A stretch of DNA of 64,000 nt from Streptomonospora alba (GCF_000826685.1 NZ_JROO01000014.1:62001-126000), one strand, 5' to 3'. Positions 7,644-16,637 are shown, counted from the stretch's first letter. Notes: generated by a model from the sequence alone, not told the origin. Numbers and translations are program-made.

Positions 7644-9014
7644 TCATCGTGTCTCCTTGTAGCTGTCGCCCACCGACTGCGCGTACTGCTGACTCTGCTC
7701 CAGGGCCTCGTCGACGCTGATCTGCCCGGCGACGGCGGCGCTGAGCTGCTGGCTGACCCGGGTGCCCAGGTCCTGGAACTCGGGGATGGCCAGGAACTGG
7801 ACGCCGGTGTAGGGCACGGGGCGCATGCCCGGGTCCTTCGGGTCGGCGTCGGCGATGCCCTCGCGCATCGGCTCGGCGTAGGCCGACGCGACGTCCTGGT
7901 ACTGCGGGTTCTCGAAGGTGGAGATGCGGTTTCCGGGCGGTACGCGCTCCCAGCCGTACTCCTCGGCGACCTTCTCCGTGTATTCCTTGTCGGTCATCCA
8001 CGACAGGAACCGCCAGGCCTCGTCCTTGTGCTCGGAGGTCTCCGGGATGGCCAGCGACCAGGTGTAGAGCCAGCCGCCGTAGTCGGTCTCGGAAACCGGC
8101 GCGGGCGCATAGCCGCTCTTGCCGGCGACCTTGCTGGAGTCGGGGTCCTCGACCGTGCTGACCATCGCCGTCGCGTCGTAGAACATGGCGGTGTTGCCCT
8201 GGCTGTAGCGGGTCAGGCAGTCGCCGAAGCCGCTGTTGGCGGCCCCGGGCTGGCCGTGCTCGCGCACCAGGTTCACGTAGAACTCCGCGGTGCGGCGGAA
8301 CTCGGGCGAGGTGAGCTGGGCGTTCCACTGCTGGTCGTACCAGCGGCCCCCGAAGGTGTTGAGCATGCTGTTGAAGGGGGCCAGCACCTCGCCCCAGCCC
8401 GGCAGACCCCGCAGGCAGATGCCGGCCGTGCCCGACTCGGGATCGTGCAGTTCGGCCGCGAGGTCGGCGACCTCGGCCCAGGTGGGGTCGGCCGGCATCT
8501 CCAGACCGGCCTGGTCGAACAGGTCCTTGCGGTAGGCCAGGAACGACGACTCCCCGTAGAACGGCACGGAGTACATGTCGCCCCGGTAGGAGAGGGACTC
8601 GCGGATGGGCTGCAGGAAGTCGCCCGCATCGTAGCCCTCGGTGGCGTCGATGTGGGGCTGCAGGTTCTCCAGCCACCCGTTCTCGGCCCACATCCGGGTC
8701 TCGTAATTGCTGATCATGACCGCGTCGAACTCGCCGCCGCCGGTGGCGATGGACGTGGTGATCTTGGCGCGGGCCTCGTTCTCGGGAAGTGTGACGAAGC
8801 GCAGGTCGATGCCCGGGTACTCCTCCTCGAAGTCCGAGCGCAGCGAGATGGCGTCCTCCATCTGGGGGTTGGACACGATGGCGACCACCAGCGTCGTGCC
8901 GTCGCCGCCCGCGGCGACGCCGCCCGCGCCCGCGCAGCCCGACACCAGTGACACTGCGGCGCCCAGTGCGCCCAGCGCCGCGAACCGCCCGGGGCGGCCT
9001 TTCGTCCTCGGCAA
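7644..9014 (-). CDS. Sugar-binding lipoprotein of ABC importer
   Basis: This 456-residue extracellular solute-binding protein (family 1, CUT1) delivers its ligand to the two downstream permeases. The N-terminus has a lipoprotein signal: basic residues, a hydrophobic stretch and the lipobox LVSGC, whose Cys would be lipid-anchored. The mature protein opens with TTLVVAIVSNPQMEDA and contains the usual two-lobe motifs. I chose the TTG start at 9014 because GAGGAG lies eight bases upstream; the frame upstream is antisense-like and overlaps the dehydrogenase gene. Composition and neighbours (Zn-dependent polyol dehydrogenase, MocA-like protein, SorC regulator) point to a polyol such as sorbitol or mannitol, by inference. 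Confidence 0.92.
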   Translation of the reverse strand: MPRTKGRPGRFAALGALGAAVSLVSGCAGAGGVAAGGDGTTLVVAIVSNPQMEDAISLRSDFEEEYPGIDLRFVTLPENEARAKITTSIATGGGEFDAVMISNYETRMWAENGWLENLQPHIDATEGYDAGDFLQPIRESLSYRGDMYSVPFYGESSFLAYRKDLFDQAGLEMPADPTWAEVADLAAELHDPESGTAGICLRGLPGWGEVLAPFNSMLNTFGGRWYDQQWNAQLTSPEFRRTAEFYVNLVREHGQPGAANSGFGDCLTRYSQGNTAMFYDATAMVSTVEDPDSSKVAGKSGYAPAPVSETDYGGWLYTWSLAIPETSEHKDEAWRFLSWMTDKEYTEKVAEEYGWERVPPGNRISTFENPQYQDVASAYAEPMREGIADADPKDPGMRPVPYTGVQFLAIPEFQDLGTRVSQQLSAAVAGQISVDEALEQSQQYAQSVGDSYKETR

Positions 9015-9049
9015 CGGGTTCTCCTCCTCGACGGTCGTGCTGTGCGGCC

Positions 9050-10051
9050 TCAGGCCGCGTCGGTGGGTAGGACCTGCACCTTCACGCCGGTTCCGGCGCG
9101 CATCGCCTCCAGGGCGCCGGGGAACTCCGCCAGCGCGAAGGCGTGGGTGAGCAGGTCGTCGGTGCGCACCCGGCCCGCAGCCAGCAGGTCCAGGGCGGCG
9201 CCGTAGCTGTTCAACACGGCCATGGAGCCGACGACGGTGATCTCGTCGTTGTAGATGCGAAACGGTGACAGCGCGACGCGGGCGTCGTCGGGTGCGACGC
9301 CGAAGACCAGCAGCCGCCCGCCGCGGCGCAGCGCGCCGAAGGCCGCCTCGATGGCCGGGGGCGCGCCCGTGGCGTCGGCGGCGGCGTCGAAGCGCTCGTC
9401 GTCGAGTTCGGCCGCGTCGGCGGCGGTGGCTGCGGCGCCCAGCGCCTTGGCCAGCTCCAGGCGTTCGGTGTTGCGGTCGACCACGGTGACCTCGGCGCCG
9501 TTCTGCTGCAGGAGCTGCTGCAGCAGCAGGCCCATGGTCCCGGCGCCCATGAGCAGGAAGCGCTCGGCGGCGTGCACGCCGATGCGGCGTACACCGTGCA
9601 CCGCGCAGGAGAGCGGTTCGACCACGGCGGCCTCGCGGTAGCCCACGTGCTCGGGCAGGCGGTGGCAGTTGACGGCAGGGGCGGCGACGTAATCGGCGAA
9701 GGCGCCGTCGACGGTGTCGCCGATGGCGCCCCAGTTGGCGCACAGGTTGCCGCGGCCGGCGCGGCAGTAGGTGCAGTGGCCGCAGAACAGGGAGGGGTCC
9801 ACGGCCACCCGGTCGCCCTCGCGCAGCCCGCCGGGGGCGTCGGAGCCCACAGCCACCACCTCCCCGGCGAATTCGTGGCCGGGCACCAGCGGGTAGGGGC
9901 TGGGAGGGAACTCTCCGTCGGCGATGTGCAGGTCGGTGCCGCAGACGCCGCAGGCGCCCACGCGCACCACCACGCCGTCGGCGGCGGGAGCGGGATCGGG
10001 ACGGTCTCCCACCGTGACGGTTCCGGGACGTTCGATGATCGCTGCGCGCAC
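9050..10051 (-). CDS. Zinc-dependent polyol/alcohol dehydrogenase (MDR family)
   Basis: This 333-residue medium-chain dehydrogenase is the first gene of the leftward uptake operon. Catalytic zinc ligands are visible in GACGVCGTD (Cys) and GHEFAGEV (His-Glu). The structural zinc site is the four-Cys lobe CGHCTYCRAGRGNLC, and the Rossmann loop is MGAGTMGLLL. It resembles sorbitol, threonine or L-iditol dehydrogenases, so oxidation of an imported polyol to a ketose with NAD+ is the likely role. The GTG start at 10051 is preceded by AAGGAG at good spacing. Its promoter has a near-consensus -35 element and an overlapping inverted repeat. Confidence 0.9.
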   Translation of the reverse strand: MRAAIIERPGTVTVGDRPDPAPAADGVVVRVGACGVCGTDLHIADGEFPPSPYPLVPGHEFAGEVVAVGSDAPGGLREGDRVAVDPSLFCGHCTYCRAGRGNLCANWGAIGDTVDGAFADYVAAPAVNCHRLPEHVGYREAAVVEPLSCAVHGVRRIGVHAAERFLLMGAGTMGLLLQQLLQQNGAEVTVVDRNTERLELAKALGAAATAADAAELDDERFDAAADATGAPPAIEAAFGALRRGGRLLVFGVAPDDARVALSPFRIYNDEITVVGSMAVLNSYGAALDLLAAGRVRTDDLLTHAFALAEFPGALEAMRAGTGVKVQVLPTDAA

Positions 10052-10124
10052 GGCCGCTCCTTGCTCCTCATACGGGTGCCCCTGTACGCGAGCGCACAGG
10101 CATTGGTGCTCGATTGATGCTCAG

Positions 10125-10144
10125 ATGAGCGGTTCGTCGCTCAT
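10125..10144. promoter_or_regulatory. Operator-like inverted repeat for the polyol operon
   Basis: ATGAGCG (10125-10131), six bases, then CGCTCAT (10138-10144) form a perfect dyad. It lies just downstream of the leftward -10 element, where a repressor would block initiation. A related dyad GCTCA-N2-TGAGC (10119-10130) overlaps it, and ATGAGC recurs at 10200 and at the regulator's start codon (10220). Binding by the divergent SorC-family protein is inferred. Confidence 0.55.
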
Positions 10145-10156
10145 GTGATGCGTCAC

Positions 10157-10185
10157 ATTCAAACCCCGCGGAAACGTGCTGTCAA
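10157..10185 (-). promoter_or_regulatory. Promoter of the polyol uptake operon
   Basis: On the minus strand TTGACA (10185-10180) is followed after exactly 17 bases by TTGAAT (10162-10157). This is a good housekeeping-type promoter about 105 bases upstream of the Zn-dehydrogenase start. It directs transcription leftward into the dehydrogenase, binding protein, permeases and MocA-like gene. Confidence 0.6.
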
Positions 10186-10219
10186 CGTATGATTCACGTA
10201 TGAGCGGAACGGTGATCAG

Positions 10220-11227
10220 ATGAGCAGAACGGACGGGGTTCCGCAGGAGGCCCCCGACGCAGCGGCACCACAGCACAGGCCCCCGTTCAAGGGGCCCGCG
10301 GAGCTGGTGCTGGTCTCGACCGTCGCGCGCCGGTTCTACCTGGACGGGCGCTCCAAGGTGGAGATCGCCGACGAATTCGGCATCAGCCGCTTCAAAGTCG
10401 CCCGCGCGCTGGAGACCGCGCGGGAGAGCGGGATCGTGCGGATCTCCATCCGGGTGCCCGCGCGCATCGACCCCGACCTCTCCGACCGGCTGCGCGCGGC
10501 CTTCGGCCTGGAGCGCGCCATCGTCGTCGACGGCTCCGAGGACTCCGCCCAGACCCACCGCCACCTGGGGTCGGTGGCCGCCGACCTGCTCTCCGAGATC
10601 GTCGAGGACGGCGACGTGCTCGGCCTGGCCTGGGGGCGCACCGTCAACGCCGTCGGCGCCGAACTGACCCGGCTGGCGCGCTGCACCACCGTGCAGCTGG
10701 GCGGCGTGGTCTCCCACCGCACCTACGGCGAAGACGCCAGCGAGGGGTCGGTGGAGTCGGTGCAGCGCGCCGCCCAGCTCTCCGGCGGAGCGGCCTATCC
10801 CATCTACGCGCCGCTGATTCTGCCCGACGCCACCACGGCCCGCGCGCTGCGCAGCGATCCCGGCATCGCCGGCGCCCTGTCGCGCTTCGACCGGCTGACC
10901 AAAGCCGTGGTCTCCATCGGCGGCTGGGACGAGCAGAGCTCCACCGTCTACGCCTGCCTGGACGCCCGGGCGCGCGCGGAGCTGCGCACCAAGGGGGTGC
11001 GCGCCGAGATCTCCGCACAGCTGTTCGACTCCGCGGGAACCCGCGTGCACAGCGATCTCGACGAACGCGTGCTGGCCATCACCGACCTCCAGCTGGCGCG
11101 GGTGCCCGACGTGATCGCGGTGGCCGGCGGGCCCGGCAAGGCCGAGGCCATCGGCGTGGTCCTGCGCAGCGGCCTGATATCCACCCTGGTCACCGACGCG
11201 GCCACGGCCACGGAGCTGCTGGGCTGA
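10220..11227 (+). CDS. SorC-family sugar-binding transcriptional regulator
   Basis: This 335-residue regulator has an N-terminal helix-turn-helix (RSKVEIADEFGISRFKVARALETARESG in segments, about residues 45-75). A long C-terminal sugar-phosphate/sugar-binding domain follows, with LGLAWGRTVNAV and the later VAGGPGKAEAIGVVLRSGL typical of SorC/DeoR-like proteins. It is divergent from the polyol uptake operon and probably controls it, with phosphorylated sugar as effector. ATG 10220 is used; a seven-codon reading frame beginning at 10200 ends in a TGA that overlaps this ATG, so coupled translation is possible. Similar ATGAGC repeats surround both starts. Confidence 0.9.
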   Translation: MSRTDGVPQEAPDAAAPQHRPPFKGPAELVLVSTVARRFYLDGRSKVEIADEFGISRFKVARALETARESGIVRISIRVPARIDPDLSDRLRAAFGLERAIVVDGSEDSAQTHRHLGSVAADLLSEIVEDGDVLGLAWGRTVNAVGAELTRLARCTTVQLGGVVSHRTYGEDASEGSVESVQRAAQLSGGAAYPIYAPLILPDATTARALRSDPGIAGALSRFDRLTKAVVSIGGWDEQSSTVYACLDARARAELRTKGVRAEISAQLFDSAGTRVHSDLDERVLAITDLQLARVPDVIAVAGGPGKAEAIGVVLRSGLISTLVTDAATATELLG

Positions 11228-11330
11228 GGGCGCGGGCCCCGGCCGCCGGGCGACCGCCGCGCGGGCCCCGACCCCGGCGCCGACGCCCTGGTCGGGCGCG
11301 GGTTACAGTCTGTGCCCTGGCCGTACGCGG

Positions 11331-11354
11331 CGCCGGGCCGCGCGCGGCCCGGCG
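11331..11354 (+). other. Hairpin in the leader of the carboxyltransferase gene
   Basis: CGCCGGGCCGC at 11331-11341 pairs with GCGGCCCGGCG at 11344-11354, ending about 20 bases before the ATG at 11376 and just before its ribosome-binding site. It could be the terminator of the SorC gene or a leader structure; the sequence does not decide. Confidence 0.35.
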
Positions 11355-11375
11355 ACTGCCGACGGAGGGGGTGCG

Positions 11376-12872
11376 ATGGGCCGCAGGTACGGTGCCCACG
11401 AGCTGCTCGACAAGACGCTGGACGCGGGCTCGTTCAGCTCCTGGGACAGTGAACCGCTGGACGTCGCGGCCGATCCCGGCTACGCCGCCGAACTGGCCGC
11501 CGCGCGCGAGCGCAGCGGCTGCGACGAGGCCGTCGTCACCGGTGAAGGCCTGCTGCGCGGCCGCCGCGTGGCCGTGCTCGCCTGCGAATTCGGTTTCCTC
11601 GCCGGGTCGGTCGGGGTGGCCGCCGCCGAACGCCTGACCGCAGCCGTCGAACGCGCAACGGCCGAGCGCCTGCCCCTGCTGGCCGCCCCCGCATCCGGCG
11701 GAACCCGCATGCAGGAGGGCACCGTCGCCTTCCTGACCATGGTCAAGATCTCCGCCGCCATCGCCGCGCACAAGGCGGCGGGTCTGCCCTATCTCGTCTA
11801 CCTGCGCCACCCCACCACCGGCGGCGTCCTGGCCTCCTGGGGCTCCCAAGGCCACGTCACCGTCGCCGAACCCGGCGCGCTCATCGGATTCCTCGGCCCC
11901 CGCGTCTACGAGCAGCTCTACGGCCGGCCCTTCCCCGAGGGAGTGCAGTCGGCGGAGAACCTCTACCGGCGCGGCCTCGTCGACGCCGTACTCGGCGTCG
12001 AGGACCTGCCCGCCACCGCCGAGCGGGCCCTCAACGTGCTGCTGGCCCGTGCCGACACGCTGCCCGCGGTCCCCGCGCCGGTCGAGGAGCCCCTGGGCGA
12101 GGTCTCCGCCTGGGAGTCGATCACCCGCTCGCGGCGCCGCGACCGCCCCGGCGTGCGCGACCTGCTGCGGCGCGCCGCCGGCGACGTCGTGCCCCTCAAG
12201 GGCACCGGCGAGGGCGAGGCCGACCCCGGGCTGCTGCTCGCCCTGGCCCGCTTCGGCGGTGCCCCCTGCGTGCTGCTGGGCCAGGACCGCTCCCGTCAGA
12301 CCAGCGAGCACCCTCTGGGCCCCGCCGCGCTGCGCGAGGCCCGCCGCGGCATGCGCATCGCCGAGGAACTGAACCTGCCCCTGGTCACCGTCATCGACAC
12401 CCCCGGTGCCGCGCTCTCGCGGGAAGCCGAGGAGCAGGGCATGGCCGGCCAGATCTCCCGCTGCCTGACCGAGCTGGTCACACTGCGCGCCCCGACCCTG
12501 GCGGTGCTGCTGGGCCAGGGCACCGGGGGAGGGGCGCTCGCGCTGATTCCGGGCGACCGCGTCGTCGCCGCCGAGCACGCGTGGCTGTCGCCGCTACCGC
12601 CCGAGGGCGCCAGCGCCATCGTGCACCGCACCACCGACCGCGCCGCCGAACTGGCCGAGCTGCAAGGCGTGCGCTCGGCGCGGCTGCGCGAGGACGGCAT
12701 CGTCGACAGGATCGTGGCCGAGCGCGGCGACGCCGCAGACGAGCCCGAAGCCTTCTGCGCCCGCATGGGCGCCGCCCTGCGCCACGAACTCGCCGCCCTG
12801 CTGCACACCGACCCCGAGCGGCGCCTGGGCAGCCGCCACGACCGCTATAGGCGTCTGGGCCTGCCCGGATGA
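11376..12872 (+). CDS. Carboxyl transferase, fused AccD/AccA-like subunit
   Basis: This 498-residue protein carries both halves of an acyl-CoA carboxyltransferase. An AccD-like half has PLLAAPASGGTRMQEGTVAF; an AccA-like half from about residue 260 has LNLPLVTVIDTPGAALSREAEE and GQGTGGGALALIPGDRV. It should transfer a carboxyl group from biotin-BCCP to an acyl-CoA. The N-terminal zinc finger of bacterial AccD is absent, as is usual for the fused acyl-CoA carboxylase beta subunits. The ATG at 11376 has a GGAGGGGG-like ribosome site. No biotin carboxylase gene is adjacent. The CoA-transferase gene 163 bases downstream on the same strand suggests a joint role in an acyl-CoA pathway; the substrate is unknown. 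Confidence 0.87.
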   Translation: MGRRYGAHELLDKTLDAGSFSSWDSEPLDVAADPGYAAELAAARERSGCDEAVVTGEGLLRGRRVAVLACEFGFLAGSVGVAAAERLTAAVERATAERLPLLAAPASGGTRMQEGTVAFLTMVKISAAIAAHKAAGLPYLVYLRHPTTGGVLASWGSQGHVTVAEPGALIGFLGPRVYEQLYGRPFPEGVQSAENLYRRGLVDAVLGVEDLPATAERALNVLLARADTLPAVPAPVEEPLGEVSAWESITRSRRRDRPGVRDLLRRAAGDVVPLKGTGEGEADPGLLLALARFGGAPCVLLGQDRSRQTSEHPLGPAALREARRGMRIAEELNLPLVTVIDTPGAALSREAEEQGMAGQISRCLTELVTLRAPTLAVLLGQGTGGGALALIPGDRVVAAEHAWLSPLPPEGASAIVHRTTDRAAELAELQGVRSARLREDGIVDRIVAERGDAADEPEAFCARMGAALRHELAALLHTDPERRLGSRHDRYRRLGLPG

Positions 12873-13035
12873 GCGGCGCACACCGCCGCGCACGCGTGAA
12901 GGCGGGGCCGCCGCAGCAGCGCATCCACCGCATCGGCACAATGTCGAAACATCCAACCCCACGACATCGGACGGCGCCGGGGACACCGGAGTCGACGGCA
13001 CGGTCGGCGAAGAGCGAACCAAGGGGGCTCCTCAC

Positions 13036-14244
13036 GTGGCGGAGCAAGCGAGCAGTTCCGAAGGGCCGTTGAGCGGCATCGTCGTCGTCGACCTGTCACG
13101 CGCGCTGGCGGGGCCGCACGCCGCCATGCTGCTGGGCGACCTCGGCGCGCGGGTGATCAAGGTCGAGCAGCCCGGCACCGGCGACGACACCCGCAGCTGG
13201 GGGCCGCCGTTCGTCGGCCCCGAAGACGAGCGGATCAGCACCTACTTCCTCTCCTGCAACCGCAACAAGGAGTCCGTCGAACTCGATCTGAAGTCCCCGG
13301 AGGGGGCCGCGGTGCTCACCCGCCTGGTGCGGGCCGCCGACGTGCTCGTGGAGAACTTCCGCCCCGGCGTGCTGGACCGCCTCGGCTTCACCGCCGAGCG
13401 CATGGCCGAACTCAACCCGCGCCTGGTGCAGTGCTCCATCAGCGGCTTCGGCCACGACGGTCCCGAGGGCGGCCGCGCCGGCTACGACCAGATCGCCCAG
13501 GGCGAGGCCGGGCTGATGAGTCTCACCGGGCCCGACCACGAGACCCCCACCAAGGTGGGCGTGCCCATCGGCGACCTTCTCGCGGGGATGAACGCCGCCT
13601 ACGGCGCGCTCAGCGCCCTCTACGAGCGCCAGCGCACCGGCCGCGGCCGGGTGGTGCGCACCTCGCTGCTGTCCTCCATCGTGGGGGTGCACGCCTTCCA
13701 GGGCACCCGCTGGACCGTGGCCGGGGAGGTACCCGGGGCCATCGGCAACCACCATCCCTCCATCGCCCCGTACGGCTCCTACACCTGCGCCGACGGCATG
13801 CTGCAGGTCGCCGTCGCCAGCCAGGGCCAGTGGCAGAAGTTCGCCGGTCTGCTGGGCATCGATGCCGACGACCCCCGCTTCGCCGACAACGCCGCGCGGG
13901 TGGCCAACCGGCCCGCGCTCAACGAGGCGATCGAAGCGGCACTGGCGGAGGACGGACGCGAGGCCTGGCTGGAGCGCATCGGCGCGGTCGGAGTCCCCTG
14001 CGGCGCCGTCCGCACGCTCGACCAGGTCTATGAGTCCGACCAGGTCCGCTCCCAGGGCCTGCTCGCCGAGGTCGACCACCCGGTCCTGGGCGGCATCGAA
14101 CTGCCCGGATCGGCCGTGCGCTTCAGCGACCCCGCCGACCCCGACTCGGAAACCCCGCCCGACCACCGCCCCCCGCCCCGCCTCGGCGAACACAACGACA
14201 CGGTCCGGGCCTGGCTGGACACCCTCGACGAGTCCGGCTCCTGA
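13036..14244 (+). CDS. Class III CoA-transferase (CaiB/BaiF family)
   Basis: This 402-residue enzyme moves CoA between carboxylic acids without ping-pong thioester release. The N-terminal motif GIVVVDLSRALAGPHAAMLLGDLGARVIKVE (seen in parts) and the catalytic Asp region GYDQIAQGEAGLMSLTG are characteristic of the family. The protein starts with GTG 13036. It follows the carboxyltransferase gene on the same strand and precedes a strong hairpin. Family is clear; acyl substrates (for example carnitine, oxalate or succinyl groups) cannot be told from the sequence. Confidence 0.9.
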   Translation: MAEQASSSEGPLSGIVVVDLSRALAGPHAAMLLGDLGARVIKVEQPGTGDDTRSWGPPFVGPEDERISTYFLSCNRNKESVELDLKSPEGAAVLTRLVRAADVLVENFRPGVLDRLGFTAERMAELNPRLVQCSISGFGHDGPEGGRAGYDQIAQGEAGLMSLTGPDHETPTKVGVPIGDLLAGMNAAYGALSALYERQRTGRGRVVRTSLLSSIVGVHAFQGTRWTVAGEVPGAIGNHHPSIAPYGSYTCADGMLQVAVASQGQWQKFAGLLGIDADDPRFADNAARVANRPALNEAIEAALAEDGREAWLERIGAVGVPCGAVRTLDQVYESDQVRSQGLLAEVDHPVLGGIELPGSAVRFSDPADPDSETPPDHRPPPRLGEHNDTVRAWLDTLDESGS

Positions 14245-14259
14245 GCCGGGCACACGAAA

Positions 14260-14289
14260 GGGGCCGGGCCCTCGTGCGAGCCCGGCCCC
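14260..14289. terminator. Bidirectional terminator hairpin
   Basis: GGGGCCGGG at 14260-14268 pairs with CCCGGCCCC at 14281-14289; the loop contains a further CTC/GAG pair. It lies between the convergent CoA-transferase and SPW-protein genes, so it can terminate both. Confidence 0.7.
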
Positions 14290-14313
14290 TGCTCGGTCGC
14301 GGGGAGGGATGCC

Positions 14314-14763
14314 TCAGCCGCGGGATCCGAAGCGGCTCGGGCTCTTGCCCATGCCCAGGCTCGTGATGAACAGGGCCAGGAGCGCGGCAAGCGCGCCGGC
14401 GACGACGTTGCTGACGACGGTGCCGCCGGCCGCCGGCGGGCCCACGACCGCCCAGGGCGCGATGACCGTCCACACCCCGATGCCGACCGCCGCCCAGCTC
14501 ATGCCGTGGGTCCGCTCGAATGCGGAACCGAAGTCCACCAGCATGACCATGAAGGCCGGGCCGACGATCAGGTTGGTGATCGCCAGGTTGGTGCTGAGGC
14601 CGAACCCGACGATCCAGGGAGACGCGGCGATGTAGAGGCCGGTGAGAAGGGCCGGCCCTTCGGCGGCCTGGGCCGCGGGGTTGGTCAGGGCGGCCTCCGA
14701 ACCGGCACGCATGGCCGCGATGTCCGGGTGCTGCTCGATGGTGGAGTTGGCCGACTCGACCAT
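14314..14763 (-). CDS. SPW-repeat membrane protein
   Basis: This 149-residue predicted membrane protein has two SPW-type repeats: YIAASPWIVGF and WTVIAPWAVVG, each Ser/Ala-Pro-Trp inside a hydrophobic segment, with about four transmembrane helices. The family is common in actinomycetes and has no established function. The ATG at 14763 is preferred over the GTG at 14772 because GGAGGT lies at the right distance before it and overlaps the GTG. It stands alone, divergent from the ThuA-like gene across a region with no other gene. Confidence 0.85.
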   Translation of the reverse strand: MVESANSTIEQHPDIAAMRAGSEAALTNPAAQAAEGPALLTGLYIAASPWIVGFGLSTNLAITNLIVGPAFMVMLVDFGSAFERTHGMSWAAVGIGVWTVIAPWAVVGPPAAGGTVVSNVVAGALAALLALFITSLGMGKSPSRFGSRG

Positions 14764-14981
14764 GGTTAGCACCTCCTACGAGACGGTGTTCGTCTTCGCG
14801 GAGTCCGCTAGCCCGCCGCGCGGGTACGCGTGCACCTAAAGCAGAAATACAATCCTCGGACTCGGGGCGAGCGCGGCGATCGCGTCCACGCGTGGTGCCC
14901 GGCGGCGGGCGGGACCCCGCACCGCCCGCCGCCGGGCCGTCGGGCCGCCCCGCGGGCGCCCGCCGGTTAGGGTGCTGTCGC

Positions 14982-15638
14982 ATGGAACGTGTACTCGTGT
15001 TCAGCCGCACCACCGGATACCGCCACGACTCCATCCCCGCGGGCGTCGCCGCGCTGGAGGAGCTGGGCCGCCGCCACGGGTTCGAGGCCGAGGCCACCGA
15101 GGACCCCGCCGTCCTGAGCGGCGGCGCGCTCGGCCGATACAGCGCCGTGGTCTTCCTGAGCACCTCCGGCCAGGTCCTCGACGGCGCCGGACGGGCCGCG
15201 CTGGCCGACTACGTCACCTCCGGCGGCGGCTTCTGCGGCATCCACGCCGCCTCCACCGCCGAGCCCGACTGGCCCTTCTACGCCGAGCTGGTCGGCGCCC
15301 GGTTCACCCGCCACCCCGAGGTCCAGCAGGCGAGGGTGCGCGTGGAGGACGGCGTCCATCCCGCCACCGCCCACCTGGGCGAGTCCTGGACGCTCACCGA
15401 CGAGTGGTACGACTTCGACCGCGATCCCCGCGGCGGCGGCGCCCGCGTTCTGCTCTCGGTCGAGGAGGACACCTACAACGGCGGCGGCATGGGCCCCGAC
15501 CATCCCCTCGCCTGGTGCCGCGACGTGGGGGCCGGCCGCTGCTTCTACACCGCCCTGGGCCACCCTTCCTCCGCCTATTCCGACCCGGACTTCCGCTCCC
15601 ACCTGCTCGGCGGTATACGCTATGCCGCCGCGTGGTAG
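14982..15638 (+). CDS. ThuA-like domain protein
   Basis: This 218-residue protein has the trehalose-utilisation ThuA fold, a class I glutamine-amidotransferase-like domain. Visible family features are VLVFSRTTGYRHDSI at the start, the GGGFCGIHAAST elbow, TDEWYDF, and the terminal GRCFYTALGHPSSAY...LLGGIRYA region. ThuA proteins act in sugar or disaccharide metabolism, although the catalytic role is poorly defined. ATG 14982 is used since the preceding 30 codons show no family similarity. The following DUF1989 gene starts 52 bases after its stop on the same strand and may be co-transcribed. Confidence 0.86.
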   Translation: MERVLVFSRTTGYRHDSIPAGVAALEELGRRHGFEAEATEDPAVLSGGALGRYSAVVFLSTSGQVLDGAGRAALADYVTSGGGFCGIHAASTAEPDWPFYAELVGARFTRHPEVQQARVRVEDGVHPATAHLGESWTLTDEWYDFDRDPRGGGARVLLSVEEDTYNGGGMGPDHPLAWCRDVGAGRCFYTALGHPSSAYSDPDFRSHLLGGIRYAAAW

Positions 15639-15690
15639 CCGCCGACACCCGCAGCCGCACGGCACAGCGCCGGACGAGGGGAGCGCACCG

Positions 15691-16542
15691 ATGGCATCAC
15701 CGCCCGCCGCCTACCAGGCCGGCCCCGGAGGCGCACTGGATGTGGACCGCGCCTTCTACGCGCGCCTCGCCCGGGCCGCCGGCGGCCGCGAGACCGTCGA
15801 GGCCTTCACCGTGCCCATCCGCTCGGGCCGCGCCTGGGAGGTGCCCGTCGGCCACCTGTGCCGGATCGGCACCCCCGAGGGGCCGCAGGTGGGCGATCTC
15901 AACATCTGGAACCGGCACGACCCCCGCGAGCGCCTCTGGGCATCGCGCACCCGCCAGTTGCAGGCCGCGCACGTCACCACCTACGACCGCCTCTGGTCGA
16001 CGCTGCCCTTCCTGCGCCCGCTGGCCACCGTCACCGCCGACACCCTCGCCGACTACGGCACCGACGCCGAGGGAGGCCGTGTCCACGACCTGCTGGGCAC
16101 CCGCTGCGACCCCTACGTCAACCGCATGCTCACCGGCGAGGACTTCGACTTCCACTGCCACTCCAACCTCACCCGCGCGGTCATGGGCTACGGGCTCACC
16201 GAGTTCGACGTGCACGACGTCCTCAACGTCTTCCAATGCACCGGGCTCAACGACGAGGACCGGTACTTCATGAAGGCCAGTCCCGCCCGCGCCGGCGACC
16301 ACATCGAGTTCTTCGCCGAGACCGACCTGCTGATGGCGCTGTCGACGTGCCCGGGCGGTGACCTGTCGGTGGACCTGTGGGGGCCCGAGGCCGGCGACCC
16401 GCTCGCGGTGTGCCGTCCCCTGTCCGTGGAGGTGCTGCGCCCGCCCCGGGACGTGCTCGAGGGCTGGTCGCCGCCGCAGACGGCCGCCTACGCCGGGATG
16501 CACGGCCTGCGCCGCCCCCAGTGGGGCGAGGACGCCTTCTAG
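15691..16542 (+). CDS. DUF1989 (urea carboxylase-associated) family protein
   Basis: This 283-residue protein of the DUF1989 family is often found beside urea amidolyase or amino-alcohol utilisation genes. Visible blocks are GDLNIWNRHDPRERLWASRTRQ, the DVLNVFQCTGLN region and the Cys-containing ALSTCPGGDLS near the C-terminus; conserved His and Cys residues suggest a metal site. The start at ATG 15691 follows GAGGGGAG; the frame also opens earlier but overlaps the ThuA gene. No urea carboxylase is in the window, so the local role is unclear. The next gene encodes an S-methyltransferase. Confidence 0.83.
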   Translation: MASPPAAYQAGPGGALDVDRAFYARLARAAGGRETVEAFTVPIRSGRAWEVPVGHLCRIGTPEGPQVGDLNIWNRHDPRERLWASRTRQLQAAHVTTYDRLWSTLPFLRPLATVTADTLADYGTDAEGGRVHDLLGTRCDPYVNRMLTGEDFDFHCHSNLTRAVMGYGLTEFDVHDVLNVFQCTGLNDEDRYFMKASPARAGDHIEFFAETDLLMALSTCPGGDLSVDLWGPEAGDPLAVCRPLSVEVLRPPRDVLEGWSPPQTAAYAGMHGLRRPQWGEDAF

Positions 16543-16637
16543 GCGACCGGGCTTTCCCCCGTTGACCGTAGGTACAAGATCAACGCTGATGCGTAGCGCC
16601 GCCGGGAGCGGGCTGGGCGGCCGCATAGGCTGGGGCC

